Below the pieces are notes generated by a model. The model was not told the DNA's origin. It did not search any database and saw only the letters and a list, made by a program, of their open reading frames with translations. From Manis javanica (Eukaryota; Chordata; Mammalia; Pholidota; Manidae), in the NCBI RefSeq assembly GCF_040802235.1, contig NC_133164.1:113478302-113542301 (forward strand): DNA of 64,000 bases. The letters run 5' to 3'. The position numbers and the translations under genes were made by a program. Positions 22,481 through 34,499 of this stretch are shown here, piece after piece. Every line of letters starts with the position of its first letter. Within the stretch, counting starts at the first letter, position 1.

Positions 22481-24426
22481 GGTGGGGGACAAAAAGGTTA
22501 TGTTTTTCCTCTCCTACACCCTTTAGGCTTTAAAAATCTTTTATTTTTAAAAATTTTATTATTATTATTTCTGGGCATTCTCCCCTGCTCCGTTCCTCCT
22601 CCCCCTCCCACACTCCATATCTGTTTCTGTTTTTGCTCCTGATTCTGTTTTCTAGCTCTGGACGCCGCAGGTCCGAACGGCCCCTCTCCCCCAGTTGGCT
22701 GCGGCGGAGGACAGCCAGGTGCCATGTGCTCTGGGGCAGATGCTCCGCTGTGTCCCTTCCAGGCAGAGCTCTGGGCCGAGAACAGAACAAAGGAAGCACT
22801 CAGGATGGATCTACCCTTCTCTAGGCAGTGACATGTCATTCACCGAGATGCCCCTTTCAGCACCAGAGGATGGATTGTTGCCCGTAACCCTTCCAACAAC
22901 AGGGACACATTCGGGGCCAGGAATGTGAGGGAGGGAAGTCAGGCTCTGCACAAACTCTGAGGATCAGAGTTGAGGCACAAATATGAATCTGTTGATCTCA
23001 GCAGTTTCCTTGAAATCTTGGGGTGAGACATCGTTCCCCTTTAGAGCCAGCTCGGCCAGTGTGTCAGAGATTGCCTGCGACTTCCCTGGTTTCAACACTG
23101 GAAGCCCCACGTCCTGGGGAGCCCCTGGCCCGCTGAGACAGTTGGCTGCCCTGGAGACAGTAGTGACCGACGCTTTATTGGACTGTTTGTCAGAGAATGG
23201 GACCGGGTGGTCCCAGTGCAGAGAATGAAGTCAGTGAGAAGAGACCGAAGGGCCATTTAAGCCAGAGAAGAGAAAGCTGGTGGAGGGCGGGGCCACGGCT
23301 ATTCTGGTGACAGCCCTCACGTGTGTCCACTGGGTGGGCTAGAACGTGTGTCAGCTGCTGCCATCTCCACCCGAGCTCAGAGCCAGAGGAAATGGGTGTG
23401 AGTGGAGCCCGAACTTACTCACAAGGCCGAATTTCCTGACGGTAAGTATTCTTAGACACTAGAGTCAGTTTCTAAGATGGATTAGGTATTGTCCTTGGAC
23501 GTCTCCAGCGTGGTCAATTCCTAAGGGCTTTACGAGTTTAGGTGTGGCCCGTGAGCTGAGGCCATGGGCAGGACACGTTTCCACGATTCCTTCCTAGCCT
23601 GCGATTCTGTTTCCATCCACCCATCTGTTATGGATCTGATGATTTTTTGTGCCCTGTTTTGCCTGTAGTTAAACTGTACTCTGACCAGGACAAAGTGCTC
23701 TGATTATAGTCTCCTGGGGGGTCAAGTCAAGCTTCTACAAAGCATGACAGAGAGGAAAGAGTAGCGTGTTTGTTTTTCCCTAAGGATGCTTACATTTAGA
23801 AAAAGTTACTTACTGGCCCAACAATTTCATGGCAGCAATATTAGAAGTTCAGGGAGAAAAATTCCCCGTGATCCTATTACTCCAAGAGGCCGAGTGAAAA
23901 TCTACCTTCTCTTCCCCCCTCTGTCCTGATTTCCCCAGAATTTCATTAATGTTTAACCCTGGCTTCCAGCGTTGCCACATAAGATTCTCACATTATGGCA
24001 ACTGGATCTTATTGAGCGATTAAAGGAAAAGGTAAAACAAAAAACCTAAACCCAAACAAAGTCCTATGTAATTGAGTTATTTCCAGTTTTTAAAATCAGT
24101 TTATTTTCCTTCGTGGAACTGGCTCACATTCTGGGAAGTCAAGCAAAGCCAGCTGGTGAATCACTGTGGTTTAAACTGGTAGAGCTCTGGGGCTGGTGGT
24201 GGGTTCTTGTTGTTTTAGGGATGTTTCCCCTTTCAAATAAACAGCTCTGTTTGTGGGAAGTGGAGTGCCATCCTCTCAAATTCTGAGCATTTCTTTCCAC
24301 TCTGCTGTTCTTAAGTTGTTTCTTCTCACTGATCCCAGCCCACCCACCCTGGAGTCAGAAGCTGGTGGCACAAACTCTTTGGCTGGTCTCCTGATCGGCT
24401 CCTTACAGGAGTTCCTTGGTATATTT
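22481..24426. other. No recognised gene; weak promoter or splice signals
   Basis: A GC box (GGGCGGGGCC) near 23287 lies about 150 bp upstream of a strong splice-donor match at 23435-23446. The surrounding CpG density is low and no exon was confirmed. Confidence 0.35.
23435..23446 (+). other. Candidate splice donor
   Basis: TGACG|GTAAGTATT is close to the ideal 5' splice site. It is isolated, with no identified acceptor or reading frame. Such matches also arise by chance in 64 kb. Confidence 0.15.
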
Positions 24427-24802
24427 GTTGGGGTTCTTCAGAGAAACTGAACCAGTAGGATGGGTATATATGGAGAGACAGATCTGTTTGAAGGAATTGG
24501 CTGGCAAGTCCAAAATCTACAGGATGGGCTGTCAGGCGGAGGATCCGACACTGTGGTTTAAGCTCCAAGGGTTGCCAGGCAGGAGAATTCCTTCTTGCTC
24601 CTGGAGGTCAGTCTTTGCTGAGGTCAGGCCTTCAGCTGATTGGGTGAGGCTCACCCACGTTGCAGAGAGCACTTTGCTATACTTAAAGTCCACTGATTTA
24701 AATGTTACTCTCATCTAAATATACTCTCACAAAACATCCAGAACAATGTTTGACCTGGGTATCCTGGCCCAGCCAAGCTGACCCATAAAATTAACCATCA
24801 CA
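24427..24802 (-). mobile_element. MLT2 (ERVL) solo LTR, reverse
   Basis: Antisense MLT2 landmarks in order: 'gggttcttcagagaaactga', 'gaaggaattggctggcaagt', 'gtccactgatttaaatgtta', 'aacaatgtttgacctggg' and the terminal 'aaattaaccatcaca'. No internal ERVL sequence is adjacent. Confidence 0.85.
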
Positions 24803-25689
24803 CTGGATCCTGTGTGCCCACGGGCTTAACACAATCCCCTGTAATAACCCTGACACGGGCCCCACTCGGCCCACCAGACCAACACCTATAATCTCACCGT
24901 GGGTCACTCTATGGAGAAGAAGGTAGAGGAGGATCTATATTCCACAAACTCAAATGGCTGTGAAAAACTCAACCAGATGGAACCAAAGTAATAAGCCCAG
25001 GGCTGTTGAGGCTAAATCCTTAATTCCGGGAGCAACACCTTGATTTGTTCATGAGCAGCTGTCTTCAAGTAAGAATATAAATACTTTTGGCTTCACGTTT
25101 GGATGTAAACCAGATGAAATAAATTATGCTCAAGAGTGGTATAAAGTAGGAGGCCCTGCACAGATATTAGTTTTATAGTTAAAGAAGTGGTTGTCACACA
25201 GCAGCACGACCGTATGCAGAAAGCACTGCAGAGGCCGGTTTGTGGGGGAGGAGGACCACTAGCTTCTTCATAAATGATTTCAGCAGCGAGCCGGGGACTT
25301 TCCCCATGAGGCATCTCCCTTTAAGAAGAGGAAAGATGCCTTTTGTCTTGCTTTGCTTTCTGCTGGGCATCTATTTAGAATTACAGGTCAATAGTGATGC
25401 TTAGTGGTACCAGCAAAAGGTCGCCAAATTTGAGGGTATCACTCTGCATTTTGTATTCTATTGATGTGAGAGAGGCTCTCCCTCTTTGTTTATCTATTTT
25501 TTTACTTGACTTTCCAAATCCCAACTTTATCGGAGAAATTCATGCAGTCATCAAGCAGGAGGTACCCATAAAAAAGGAATTTTCTGATTTCATTTTACTT
25601 TATCATAGTCCCTTAGTCACCCATATTATTCTCCTCTCAAAAACATCCGTTTTGAGTTTTCCTGTGTGTTCTTCTAACTTACCTTCCAT
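24803..25689. other. No recognised gene or repeat
   Basis: I see nothing identifiable. Confidence 0.45.
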
Positions 25690-26450
25690 ACTTGGATGTG
25701 TATAGGATAGACATTAGTTTACATAACTGCTACTGGGCTACACATCTTCTTGTACTTATTGTTTTTCACTCAGCCTGCTGCTCTTGACAGGTAGCCTTCC
25801 TAAGGCTTACTGCACCTGTCACCTAGTTTTGGCCTCCTGGGCATATCCCACAGTTTCATTATCCACTCTCCCGCTGAAGGACAGTTAGATTGGCTACGAC
25901 TGTTTACATTCACAATGGTGCTGCAAACATACAGTCTCTGTGTGCCTGTGTCGGGTCTCTGGGTATCACCCAGAATCAGTATTTATGGGCACACAGAGGA
26001 CACACATGCACGTGTTTTCCCTGAATACTGACCAACTGACCTCCAAAAATGGGGTCAGCAGAGGATGCCTGCCCATCTGTAGTGCAATCAGGAATCCCTT
26101 GCCCCTTGTCTTTGTCAGCCCTTTGCTGTGACACAGCTTTTATTCTTGCCAGTCTAATGGTTATAAGGTGGTATCTCATTTTAACACACTTGGTGTTTCC
26201 CTGATCACTAATGAGTTTGAGACGCCCCTCATGTATTAATGGGCCATTCCAGTTTTACTTCTGTGAATTTCTTTTTATTTCATGTTTTTTGCCTATTTTT
26301 CTTTTTTCTTTGCTGATTTGGAAGAGTTCCTTAGATATTCTGGATTTTAATCTTTTGTCCTGGTTTTGTAGAATATCTTCCAGCCCATCTCCTGTTACCT
26401 TTGTCCAGGGTGTCTTGTTTTGAAGGCAATGCTTTACTTTGTTTTGTTTT
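25690..26450 (-). mobile_element. Old L1/HAL1-like fragment, reverse
   Basis: Antisense order of an old L1-type ORF2 3' region: 'cacaatggtgctgcaaacat' near 25912, 'ctgaccaactgacctccaaa' shortened near 26028, 'gtctaatggttataaggtgg' near 26152, 'aatgagtttgagacgcccct' near 26210 and 'ttggaagagttccttagata' near 26320. It could be L1ME or HAL1. Confidence 0.65.
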
Positions 26451-26589
26451 GTTTTGTTGTTCTTTTTAGGGTAACAGTTGATTTACATTTGGCAGTACCC
26501 TGAAATGCAGTTTGGTTTCAAAGAGAAAGCTTTACTTTGGGTGTTGCTAAATCCATCCAACTTTTTCCTCTGACGTTTGTACTTTTTGT

Positions 26590-26995
26590 GCTCCTGTTTG
26601 ATTCAGCTAACTTTTTCTGTATCACAAAATACTCCAAAGCGCAGTGGCTAAAGCCAACAATGTTTAATTTCTCTAGCTTGGTGAGGTGGTCCTTCTGGAC
26701 TGGGCCTGCTTCCTGGGGTTGAAGGTGGCCTCGCATTGTGGGGCCCTCCGCTGGGATGGCTGGGCCTCTCATCTAGGCCTCCACCTCCAGGAGGCTGGCC
26801 CGGCTTCTTTGTGGTGGCCTCAAGGATCGCCAGCTGCAGGGGAGGGCAAGTGCCACTGAAACACGTGCTCTTCAAGCCTCTGCTTCTTCATACTGCTGGT
26901 GCCCGGGGGGCAAAGCAAGGCACATGGCCAAGCCCAGATGCAAGGACTGGGAAAAAACTCCATCCACCTCCTGATGGCCAGAGCTGCAAAATGGG
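26590..26995. mobile_element. Possible old LTR, family unassigned
   Basis: 'cacaaaatactccaaagcgc' and 'agtggctaaagccaacaatg' resemble the antisense start of an ERVL/MaLR-type LTR. The 'aagcaaggcacatggccaag' segment and 'aaactccatccacctcctga' segment also look repeat-derived. I cannot assign a family. Confidence 0.35.
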
Positions 26996-27003
26996 TGTGT
27001 TTG

Positions 27004-27345
27004 TCTGTTTTAATAAACTTTATTGTTTAGAGCAGTTAAAGGTTCACAGCAAAACTGAGCAGAAGTTACAGGGTTTATGTACACCCACTACCCCCAGCAT
27101 GTACAGCCACCCTCACTGTCAACCTCCCTGCCACCCCCCACCCCCGCAGAGGGGGTCATTTGTTGCCGTCGATGAACCTGCATTAACACTGACACATCAT
27201 TATCTCCCAGAGTCCATGGTTTACCTTATGGGTTTACCTTGGTGGTGTGCATCATATGGGTTTGGTCAAATGCATCACGCTGTGCATCCACCAATACAGT
27301 ATCATACAAACAAACTGCCCTAAAAGTCCTCCATGCGCCACCTGT
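27004..27345 (-). mobile_element. L1 3' UTR fragment (L1MA/MB type), reverse
   Basis: Antisense L1M 3' UTR: 'tttattgtttagagcagtta', 'caaaactgagcagaagttac', 'gacacatcattatctcccag', 'catatgggtttggtcaaatg' and 'aatacagtatcatacaaac', in canonical order. Confidence 0.8.
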
Positions 27346-27904
27346 TGTTTAATTTTTTTTCCCAATCTGCCTCTGCTGCCCCAAGTTTCTAAAGATATTC
27401 TCCTCTCTTTCCTATTAGTAGTTTTATAGTCTTAAAACTATTCGGCATTTCTTTACATTTGTGATTTTTAATATATTTAAATACATTATTTAAATTTTAA
27501 ACAATTTCATTCATAATTATATAGTAACATTTATTATATGATGTGTTGTTATATGTAACTATTACAAATAAATTTAAATTTTTTTAAATTTAAATCTATT
27601 TTTTCCACCCAATGAACCACATTTTCTGAGATCCGTTTTTATGTCACCTTCTTCCCCCTGCTCTGTAGTGCCAGCTCGATCATGTGCCGATTCCCCATAT
27701 GTACACATGTTCCTCTGTCCAAACTTTCTCCTATTTGCCTCTCCCGTGTCTATGCTTTCCAACATGGGTCCTCTTTGAAGGAGCTAGGCCTTCTTTGCTC
27801 TTCTTTATCAGAATTCCCTTGGCTATTTGTGGACTTTTCCTCTTCTTGATTAATTTTAGGATTTTCCAATTAAAAAATTCATCCTGAATTCATACATTTC
27901 CAGG
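27346..27904. other. AT-rich stretch, possibly L1-derived
   Basis: Very AT-rich at 27440-27600, with TTTAAAT/ATTTAAA repetition. It may be remnant L1 sequence between the flanking L1 pieces. No gene is seen. Confidence 0.35.
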
Positions 27905-28146
27905 GTCTAAGGTATAGCCCAGTGACTATAACTAACTATACCATATTTTATACTCAAAGGTCTCAGTGCAAGTTTAGTGTTCTCATCATAACAACAGAAT
28001 GGGAATTGTGGGAGGTGAAGGAGGTGATGACTCACCCTGTTGAGGTAATCATCGCATACTATATACATACATATATCAATCCCACTGTACACCTTAAACT
28101 CACATATTCTTATGTGTCAATTATGTCTCAGAAAAAGCTGGAAAAA
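27905..28146 (+). mobile_element. L1 3' terminus, sense
   Basis: Sense L1 3' UTR end: 'cagtgactataactaacta', 'aaggaggtgatgactcaccc', 'catatatcaatcccactgta', 'caccttaaactcacatattc' and 'tgtcaattatgtctcagaaa'. Confidence 0.75.
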
Positions 28147-28149
28147 CTC

Positions 28150-28420
28150 ATGTTGAGATTTTGATTAAAATTGCATTGAGTTAGAAATTAATTTAGGGAA
28201 AATTAACATGTAGTCTGTGCTTAGTTGGCCCATATATGAATAATGTACATATCTTTCTATAGTTAGGTGGTCTTTTATATCTTCTTTTTGAATTATTTTT
28301 TTTCCATAATTTCATGTGATTTTTGGGTGGCTTAAGTTCACAGATACTTTATAGTTCTTGATATGTTTTCAACAATAGCAAACCATGTTGATTTTTTCCC
28401 CGGTATTTTACAAGACTTCA
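28150..28420 (-). mobile_element. L1 ORF2 fragment, reverse
   Basis: Antisense ORF2: 'gattttgattaaaattgcat' through 'gaaattaatttagggaaaat' and 'tttatagttcttgatatg'. It sits next to an L1 piece in the opposite orientation, either a separate insertion or a twin-priming inversion. Confidence 0.6.
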
Positions 28421-29900
28421 AGTGTAATAGATGTAGCCTAATGGAATTGTTGTAATGTTATAGTAAAGCTCTGAATCTGAGGAAAAATCATGTCATCCAG
28501 GGTTATAAGTCTTAATGTCTGAAGTGACATCATTCATCACGCCTTCTAAAATGCACCAAATGAGGATTTTCAAAATGAAAACAGCCTGTTGAAGTATTCA
28601 TCCAAGAAATTTTAATAGATTTTTCTCACCCAGTAATGCAGGGGGTCAGTTCTCAGCACAACTCACAGAGGCATGAGGTCATGAACTACTCTCTCTGAAA
28701 TCTGCTTTATTTCAACAGCTCCCAAGTGTTAAAGAAAATTAATTGCTCAACTGTAAAAACTCGGTCCCAGAGAAGTTTCAAAAACCAGCCAGATGGGAGA
28801 GAGCTTCATGACACACGTGGTCTTATACCCTAGCAACAAAAACCAGAGGGAAAAAAGCTTACATTTCTATTGTAATTTAATTGTAATTACATTTCTATTA
28901 TACATTTAATTTTCCTTTGTTCTGGGGGATAAAAACTGAGAGAGATGAAGGACAAAACTTATATACCTGAGTTTTCCTAATGCCAGGTGCCAGGAATTAT
29001 CACCCTATGCTCAGAAAAAATTATAACTGCTTATCATTTTTGCATAGAAAAAAGGTATATAAAATGAACCTTTTGAGAAACACATGTTCAGACGAGCAAA
29101 TGGCATATGCATTATGTTTTTGCTTTTTCCCCTATTTTTGCATTATTTGTTTTGATTACTTTTTATTATATTTTAATCCTTTTTGCATTAATTTTTAAAT
29201 ATCTAGACCCAGTGCAAGTATTTCTGACAATGAGGAGGCATAATACATATAGTAGAACATGGGAAGCTCATTTCAAAGTACCAGCATTTCACTTAATTGA
29301 ATCTTAGGTAAGAGTCACTTCTCTGAGCCTCACTTTACGTATCTGATGCAAGAGGGATTTAGATGATCCCACATGTCCTCTCAAACTCTCAGATTCTGAA
29401 TGTCTTCTCAGACTCTTGCCTTTGGAAATAAACTTGAAGTTTCTATAAATAAAAGTGAAAATCCACTACTTCTTTAAAACCAGTTAGAAGCTTAGGGACA
29501 TAGTAATCACCATATTTCTGTAATCTCTGCACAACTGGGTCAGAAACTGCCAGGATGGTGTGGTGAGTCACTCACATGATAGCAAGGAGCAAAGCGCCAA
29601 CTTCATAGATCTTTCTGGAGTCCACATTTCTTCTTCTACCAGCTTCTTGAATTGCCATGAAAATTGGAATGTATGAGGATTTTGGTTTGTCAACAAGATA
29701 AAAGATTCACAGATAAAGTGAGTTATCTGCCTTTTGGTCTGACTAAAAGGTGACTTTACCAGAAATTATGCTGAACATCTAAGGAATTAATCTGGGTGAG
29801 TGAGCTCAGCCTGACATTAAGATGCTCTGATGCCCTTCTTAGCAATGATGCTGAAATAGCAACAGCTTTAGTTTGCTGAGGCAATAACAGCTGCTAGGGG

Positions 29901-29905
<5 letters not shown>
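28421..29905. other. No recognised gene or repeat
   Basis: AT-rich with no identifiable element. Frames are short (72 aa at most). Confidence 0.45.

Positions 29906-29942
<37 letters not shown>
29906..29942 (+). repeat. (AG)n microsatellite
   Basis: About 18 uninterrupted AG units after an A6 run. Confidence 0.95.
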
Positions 29943-29945
<3 letters not shown>

Positions 29946-29966
29946 TAGAAAAAGCCATTCCAAAGG

Positions 29967-30012
29967 TATAAGGTTAAGATTAAGAGTATAAGGTTAAGGT
30001 ATAAGGTTAAGA
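29967..30012 (+). repeat. Three-copy 12-bp minisatellite
   Basis: TATAAGGTTAAG appears three times, the first two separated by ATTAAGAG and the last two by a single G. It has a TTAAG-like core but is not telomeric TTAGGG. Confidence 0.8.
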
Positions 30013-31119
30013 GGCTATCCTCTTGAAAGGCTTGCTTAAGCAATCAGTCAATCAATGTCTATTGATTGCCTACTGGTCAAGACCTCACATCTGCATGCTT
30101 TGCCTTCCAGAGCTTATGATTTAGGTAACAGCTACCATCTCTTCTCCACGCCAATGAACTTTCTCAGATTACAGAGCAGCCCCTAGAATACATGTCATTG
30201 CTTCATTGGATCTTTGATTTTTCAATCCATTTCATTCTCAAGCTCCCACATTGGGAATCTACCCACTACTGGCTCTTAGCTGTCTGAGTCCGACATCCTT
30301 CTGGCTAACCATTCTTCAGTGGTTTTTAGAATCCATCTCAATTGCTTTTTTGTCTGCCTTTTCAACCTCATCCTGTCTCTAGCCTCTGGTTCTGCTGAAT
30401 TCTGTCACCAAAGACCTTTACCCCAGGCTGATGTGGCGCATTGAGGGTTCTAGGCTTTTGCTTCCGTGTTCTTGCTGCCCCAGCAGAGTCCTGTCTGTCA
30501 ACTGGAGCCCGCTTGTCTCCTCCCTCTCCTGGAATCTTCTGGACTTCTCTTCGGACCCACAAACATGCCTGCCTATTCCCATGCCTGCCTATTCCCAGCT
30601 GATGTGGTTGAGGTCCCTTCATCCCTCTGTCAGGTCGCACACCACTGGACATGCCCACTGGAGGGTCCAGATGTGGCTTCTTGCTAGACTGAGCAGAGCA
30701 GACCAGAGCAAGACCCCAGTGTTCTGGAAACCTGCTTCTTCAGGGCTCCCACTGAGGACTCACACTGAGACTTTTCTTGAGTTAGAGCTACAGAGATAAA
30801 TTCATTAGAGATAAAAGGTCCCGAATTGATTTCCCCCAGCACAGAACAGCTTCCGCTGATAGTTGAAGCATGGTGACAAGAAAAACATGCATTCTTTGAA
30901 CCCTACCCAGCAGGAGGACACAATTCCCAAAAGTCAATCTGCATAAGCTCTGGGGTCACGGAGCCTAGCTCTGGTAGATGGAGACACAGTAGTCCGAATT
31001 GCCTTCATCTCTCTTACCCCGTCATTCTCTTCCCCCTCATGGTGGTGACATCGTGCTGCGCCGGTCACCAGATCAGAGAGGCTGCTCCTCACTCCCACAG
31101 GGCACCGCGGAGTGTACCT
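30013..31119. other. No recognised gene; possibly old L2 5' remnants
   Basis: The pyrimidine-rich texture is like L2, but no block is distinctive enough to assign. A direct repeat, 'tgcctattccca', occurs twice near 30569-30597. Confidence 0.35.
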
Positions 31120-31769
31120 ATAATAGTGTCACCTCTCCGACCACTCCTTTGTGCCGCCTAGTCCAGACCCTCATTACCTCTGGCCTCCACTAAGGCAGGA
31201 ACCTTAACCCTGACATTTCCAGTCCCACGCCGGTCGTTCCCTTTGTCCACTCTTAACACATCAGCTTCCCTTTCCCTTGAGAGAGGAAGTTCACATTTCT
31301 TAAGACGACAACGTTCTCCACAAGTTGGCCATCTCCCATCATTCATCACCACATATCCTATGAAATAAGGTGAAGAAAAGCCAGATGTTATCCTTGATCT
31401 GAGCTGATGCACCACCTCTCACATTAATTTCTGCCCTGGCATAACAAATGACTCACTGCTTCAACGTGCCCCATATTTCCACCTCTGGCCTGAGCTCCTC
31501 TACGCCTTTGCCTGGAGTGCCCTCCAGCACCTCCCGTCTCTTCTCAAGCTGATCTCAGATAGCCCTGCCGTCCTGCAGAACAGTTTTCTCTTCACGCCAT
31601 ATGGCATTCGGGATCTGTGATCTTGTGCTGTGTGTGGTTGCTTATGTGAATATCTTTCCTACCAGCCTGTAATCCTTTTGTATCTAGAGGAATGTAATGC
31701 TTCTCTTTGTGGCTGCCACAGTCATTGCTCATTGTAGGTACTCAAGGGGTGTTTGTTGAAAGGAATATG
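31120..31769 (+). mobile_element. L2 LINE 3' part, sense
   Basis: Sense L2: 'ctcattacctctggcctcca' near 31170, 'gcctttgcctggagtgccct' near 31504, a 'gtctcttctcaagctgatct' block near 31538, 'cattgctcattgtaggtact' near 31723 and the terminal 'gtgtttgttgaaaggaat'. Confidence 0.7.
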
Positions 31770-31814
31770 TCTAAATATGTGCCTGAATGCCTGGCTCCAG
31801 AGCTTGATTCAGAC

Positions 31815-32035
31815 ACACAAACACACTTGCACTATATGCACACCTATGTACATGCACGTTCAGACATACGTGCACACCTACCCTTACACACATCCATTCA
31901 TGGTTGCACACTCACACATGCTCGTAAACAAACTCACAATGCACACACCTTCACACCAGACAACCCCACACACATTCACACACTCACATGTGCACACATG
32001 AGTGAACACACATGCACACCCACACTTTATTATAC
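31815..32035 (+). repeat. Degenerate CA-rich low-complexity tract
   Basis: About 220 bp of imperfect ACAC/TGCACAC motifs. It yields a spurious His/Thr-rich frame (31707-32135) that is not a gene. Confidence 0.85.
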
Positions 32036-34499
32036 CTGCAAAAGAGGAGATTTTGCCAAGAGCATTTGGGTGTGGAGTGATGAGGGACCAGAGAAACCAG
32101 CCATAAGGAGGGTGAAGCGTCGGATTGTGTTTTGAGGGTACTCTTCTTCCCCACATTTGACAACTTTTTCAGGTGGAGGGGGTTTTATTTAGGTAACATC
32201 CTGGCCTGGCTCCCTCTGCTCAGAGAAGATGGGATGGCTTTGCTGATAGGAAATTTGGAGAGAACAACCCGAGGTGGTTGGCTCGGCCCCTCTCTGCTTT
32301 CCTCTTGGGAGCCAGCCTGCTGCCAGAGGGCAGGGGCTGGGCAGGGCGGGGCCGGGCCTCCACGATTACTTGCTTTTTTGCTCACAGATAGAACCCACAT
32401 CTTCCACAGCAACTTAATAAAGGTGAGGCTGTAGCCTCCGCCTGCCGTTTCTCCTGCTTTGTTTCTCAGGTGCCTCACATGTCAGGCAGGGAAGAGAGAG
32501 TCACCTCTCAGGACTCCTCAAAGCCCCCAACAGAACGTGGAAACCAAGGCAGAATCTGAGTAATTCACCCCCTCTCTGCTCTGTGTGTCTTCAGTTCACT
32601 TCAGGGAATTGCATCTTGTTATCAACTGATGTGTTTATTTACTTACTGCTCATAATGGACGAGATGCCACTGCAGGTGTTTATCATATACATTTGATATA
32701 TGACACTTTAATGACAAATGATATATATATGATGTTTCTAAGCTGTCTCAGGCTTAGAATCTCCTCAAACAAAAGGACCCATTCATATTTACCTCAGTTA
32801 TTTACAGCTAGTTTTGTTTTGCAGGCAAGGATGCTCCTGCTCTGGTGGCTTCATCTCCCTGGGGAACTGGCCTCCAGCCCTGGCATGTTTGTTTCCCTCC
32901 GCCGGGTGTGCCATCACGGTCACTGTCTGTCGCATCCAGTCGGAGCTGCGTCTCTTTCGTTGGGGTGAGACGCTCCTGAAGACACAGTGAAGTACCCCTG
33001 GTTTTCACAGGTGAGCAATTCTGGGGTGAGATGGTCCCTTGCTCTGTCCCCCCTTTACACTCAGCGCTGATTTCACTTCTCTCTTCTTTAGGGTGGGACC
33101 AACGTGGAGAAGATTCTGAGATGAGGGTGGGGCTACAGCGCAGGTCCCTTGGGGCTGGTGAGGAGAGGGTGAGGGATGCGGATTACGGAGGGAGGGGGAT
33201 GAGAGGCAGGCGGCTGGTTGGGGTGGCCAGGAACTCGGGGCGTAGTGTACAGCTGTAGTGAGCAGCTCATGTCCATCTCTGCTAGGAAAGGACAGGAAAC
33301 AGCCTTGGGCTGCGGCAGAGGGCTCAGTCTTGGAGCGGGTGACAGAAAGGCTGGGCAGAGTGGTCAGCTTTTGACAGGTTTGGCCATGCAAATAAATTCA
33401 AGTCTGCTCGGGATGGTTGGCATTACTCTTCAAATGAGACTCGGACAGAAACAATAAACTCATCACACTAAAATCATTTCACCAACTCCGCTGTCACCAA
33501 AAGAAGTGTTTTTTGTTTGTTTGGTCAAAGGAATCTATCAATTACTGCAGGCTGCCCTCCGCCCAGGATCCACGCCAGCCTAAGCAGTACTGTGGAACCG
33601 TTGATATGAGCATTATAGTTATTTATGTCTCCAGGTAAAAGTGCTGCCCATCTTAGCGGGGGCCTTGCACCAGTCAGCTCTGGAGGAAAGCTGTAAAGTG
33701 GTTTTTTTTTTAATTGTACCTAAATAAAACAAGTGCTGTGAGAATTGTGTTCTATTTTTGAGGTTTTTGAGACTGGAGTGAGTCTCAAAACGTAGACTGT
33801 ACAGGTCACGTGGTGTAATCCCATTAGACGTATAAATCTGTTCAATGACATCCCTGAAGTGTTGCTGTGAATCCTCTGATCCCCTCAGGGAGGTGAAGCC
33901 TCTGCTTCTCACACCAGAGCTCAGTTTCCAAAAATGTGACATGTGCCACTGCTGGTGTTCAAGGCAGTCTCAGTGACACAGAGATGACCCTCTTTTCCGT
34001 TTTAATGCTGATGTATCTATTTTATTATACATTAGACAAAAATCATCAGAGGGCAGACATTTCAAAGAAAAGTGGGGAGAGGCTGAGAATAATATAACAA
34101 GGGAAAGTGATTCAGCACATTTGGGGTCTGCAAACAGGAGGAGAGGTGTGGTGGGGGACCAAGTTAAGATGTAGGCAGAAAAAGATTAGATAGAAAATGT
34201 GGAGTCTCTTGGGGAAGACCTTGGAAGCAGTAATAAATGTGATAAATTAGCTTGTTTGTTAGAAATATTAGAAATAGCAAGAACAGGGAGAAAATAACAT
34301 GGAATTCCTAGATAGAGTTGCTTAACTCTCTGACCACGGATGTAGTGAGGACATTTTGCTGGGACACTAGTAACCTACCAGGGGATTGTGGTAGCATCAC
34401 AATTAATTAAAATATCAGTGGTGGTAGTAGTGCTTCTAGCAATAGCTGAATAGGTTGTTTTGTAACAAATGTGTTTCTGAAAACAACTAGAAAATCTGG
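32036..34499. other. No recognised gene; CTCF-like motif
   Basis: No gene or datable repeat was identified in 2.4 kb. A CTCF-like match lies at 32320-32333, and a GC-rich patch follows it (GGGCGGGGCCGGGCC near 32344). Confidence 0.4.
32320..32333 (+). promoter_or_regulatory. CTCF-like motif
   Basis: CTGCCAGAGGGCAG fits the AGAGGGCAG half of the CTCF core and partly its upstream CC. This is motif resemblance only; a score was not computed. Confidence 0.25.

Noticed and set aside
29967..30012. Interstitial telomere-like repeat
   Set aside because: The unit is TATAAGGTTAAG, not TTAGGG.
31707..32135. 142-aa His/Thr-rich ORF
   Set aside because: Product of the CA-rich low-complexity tract.
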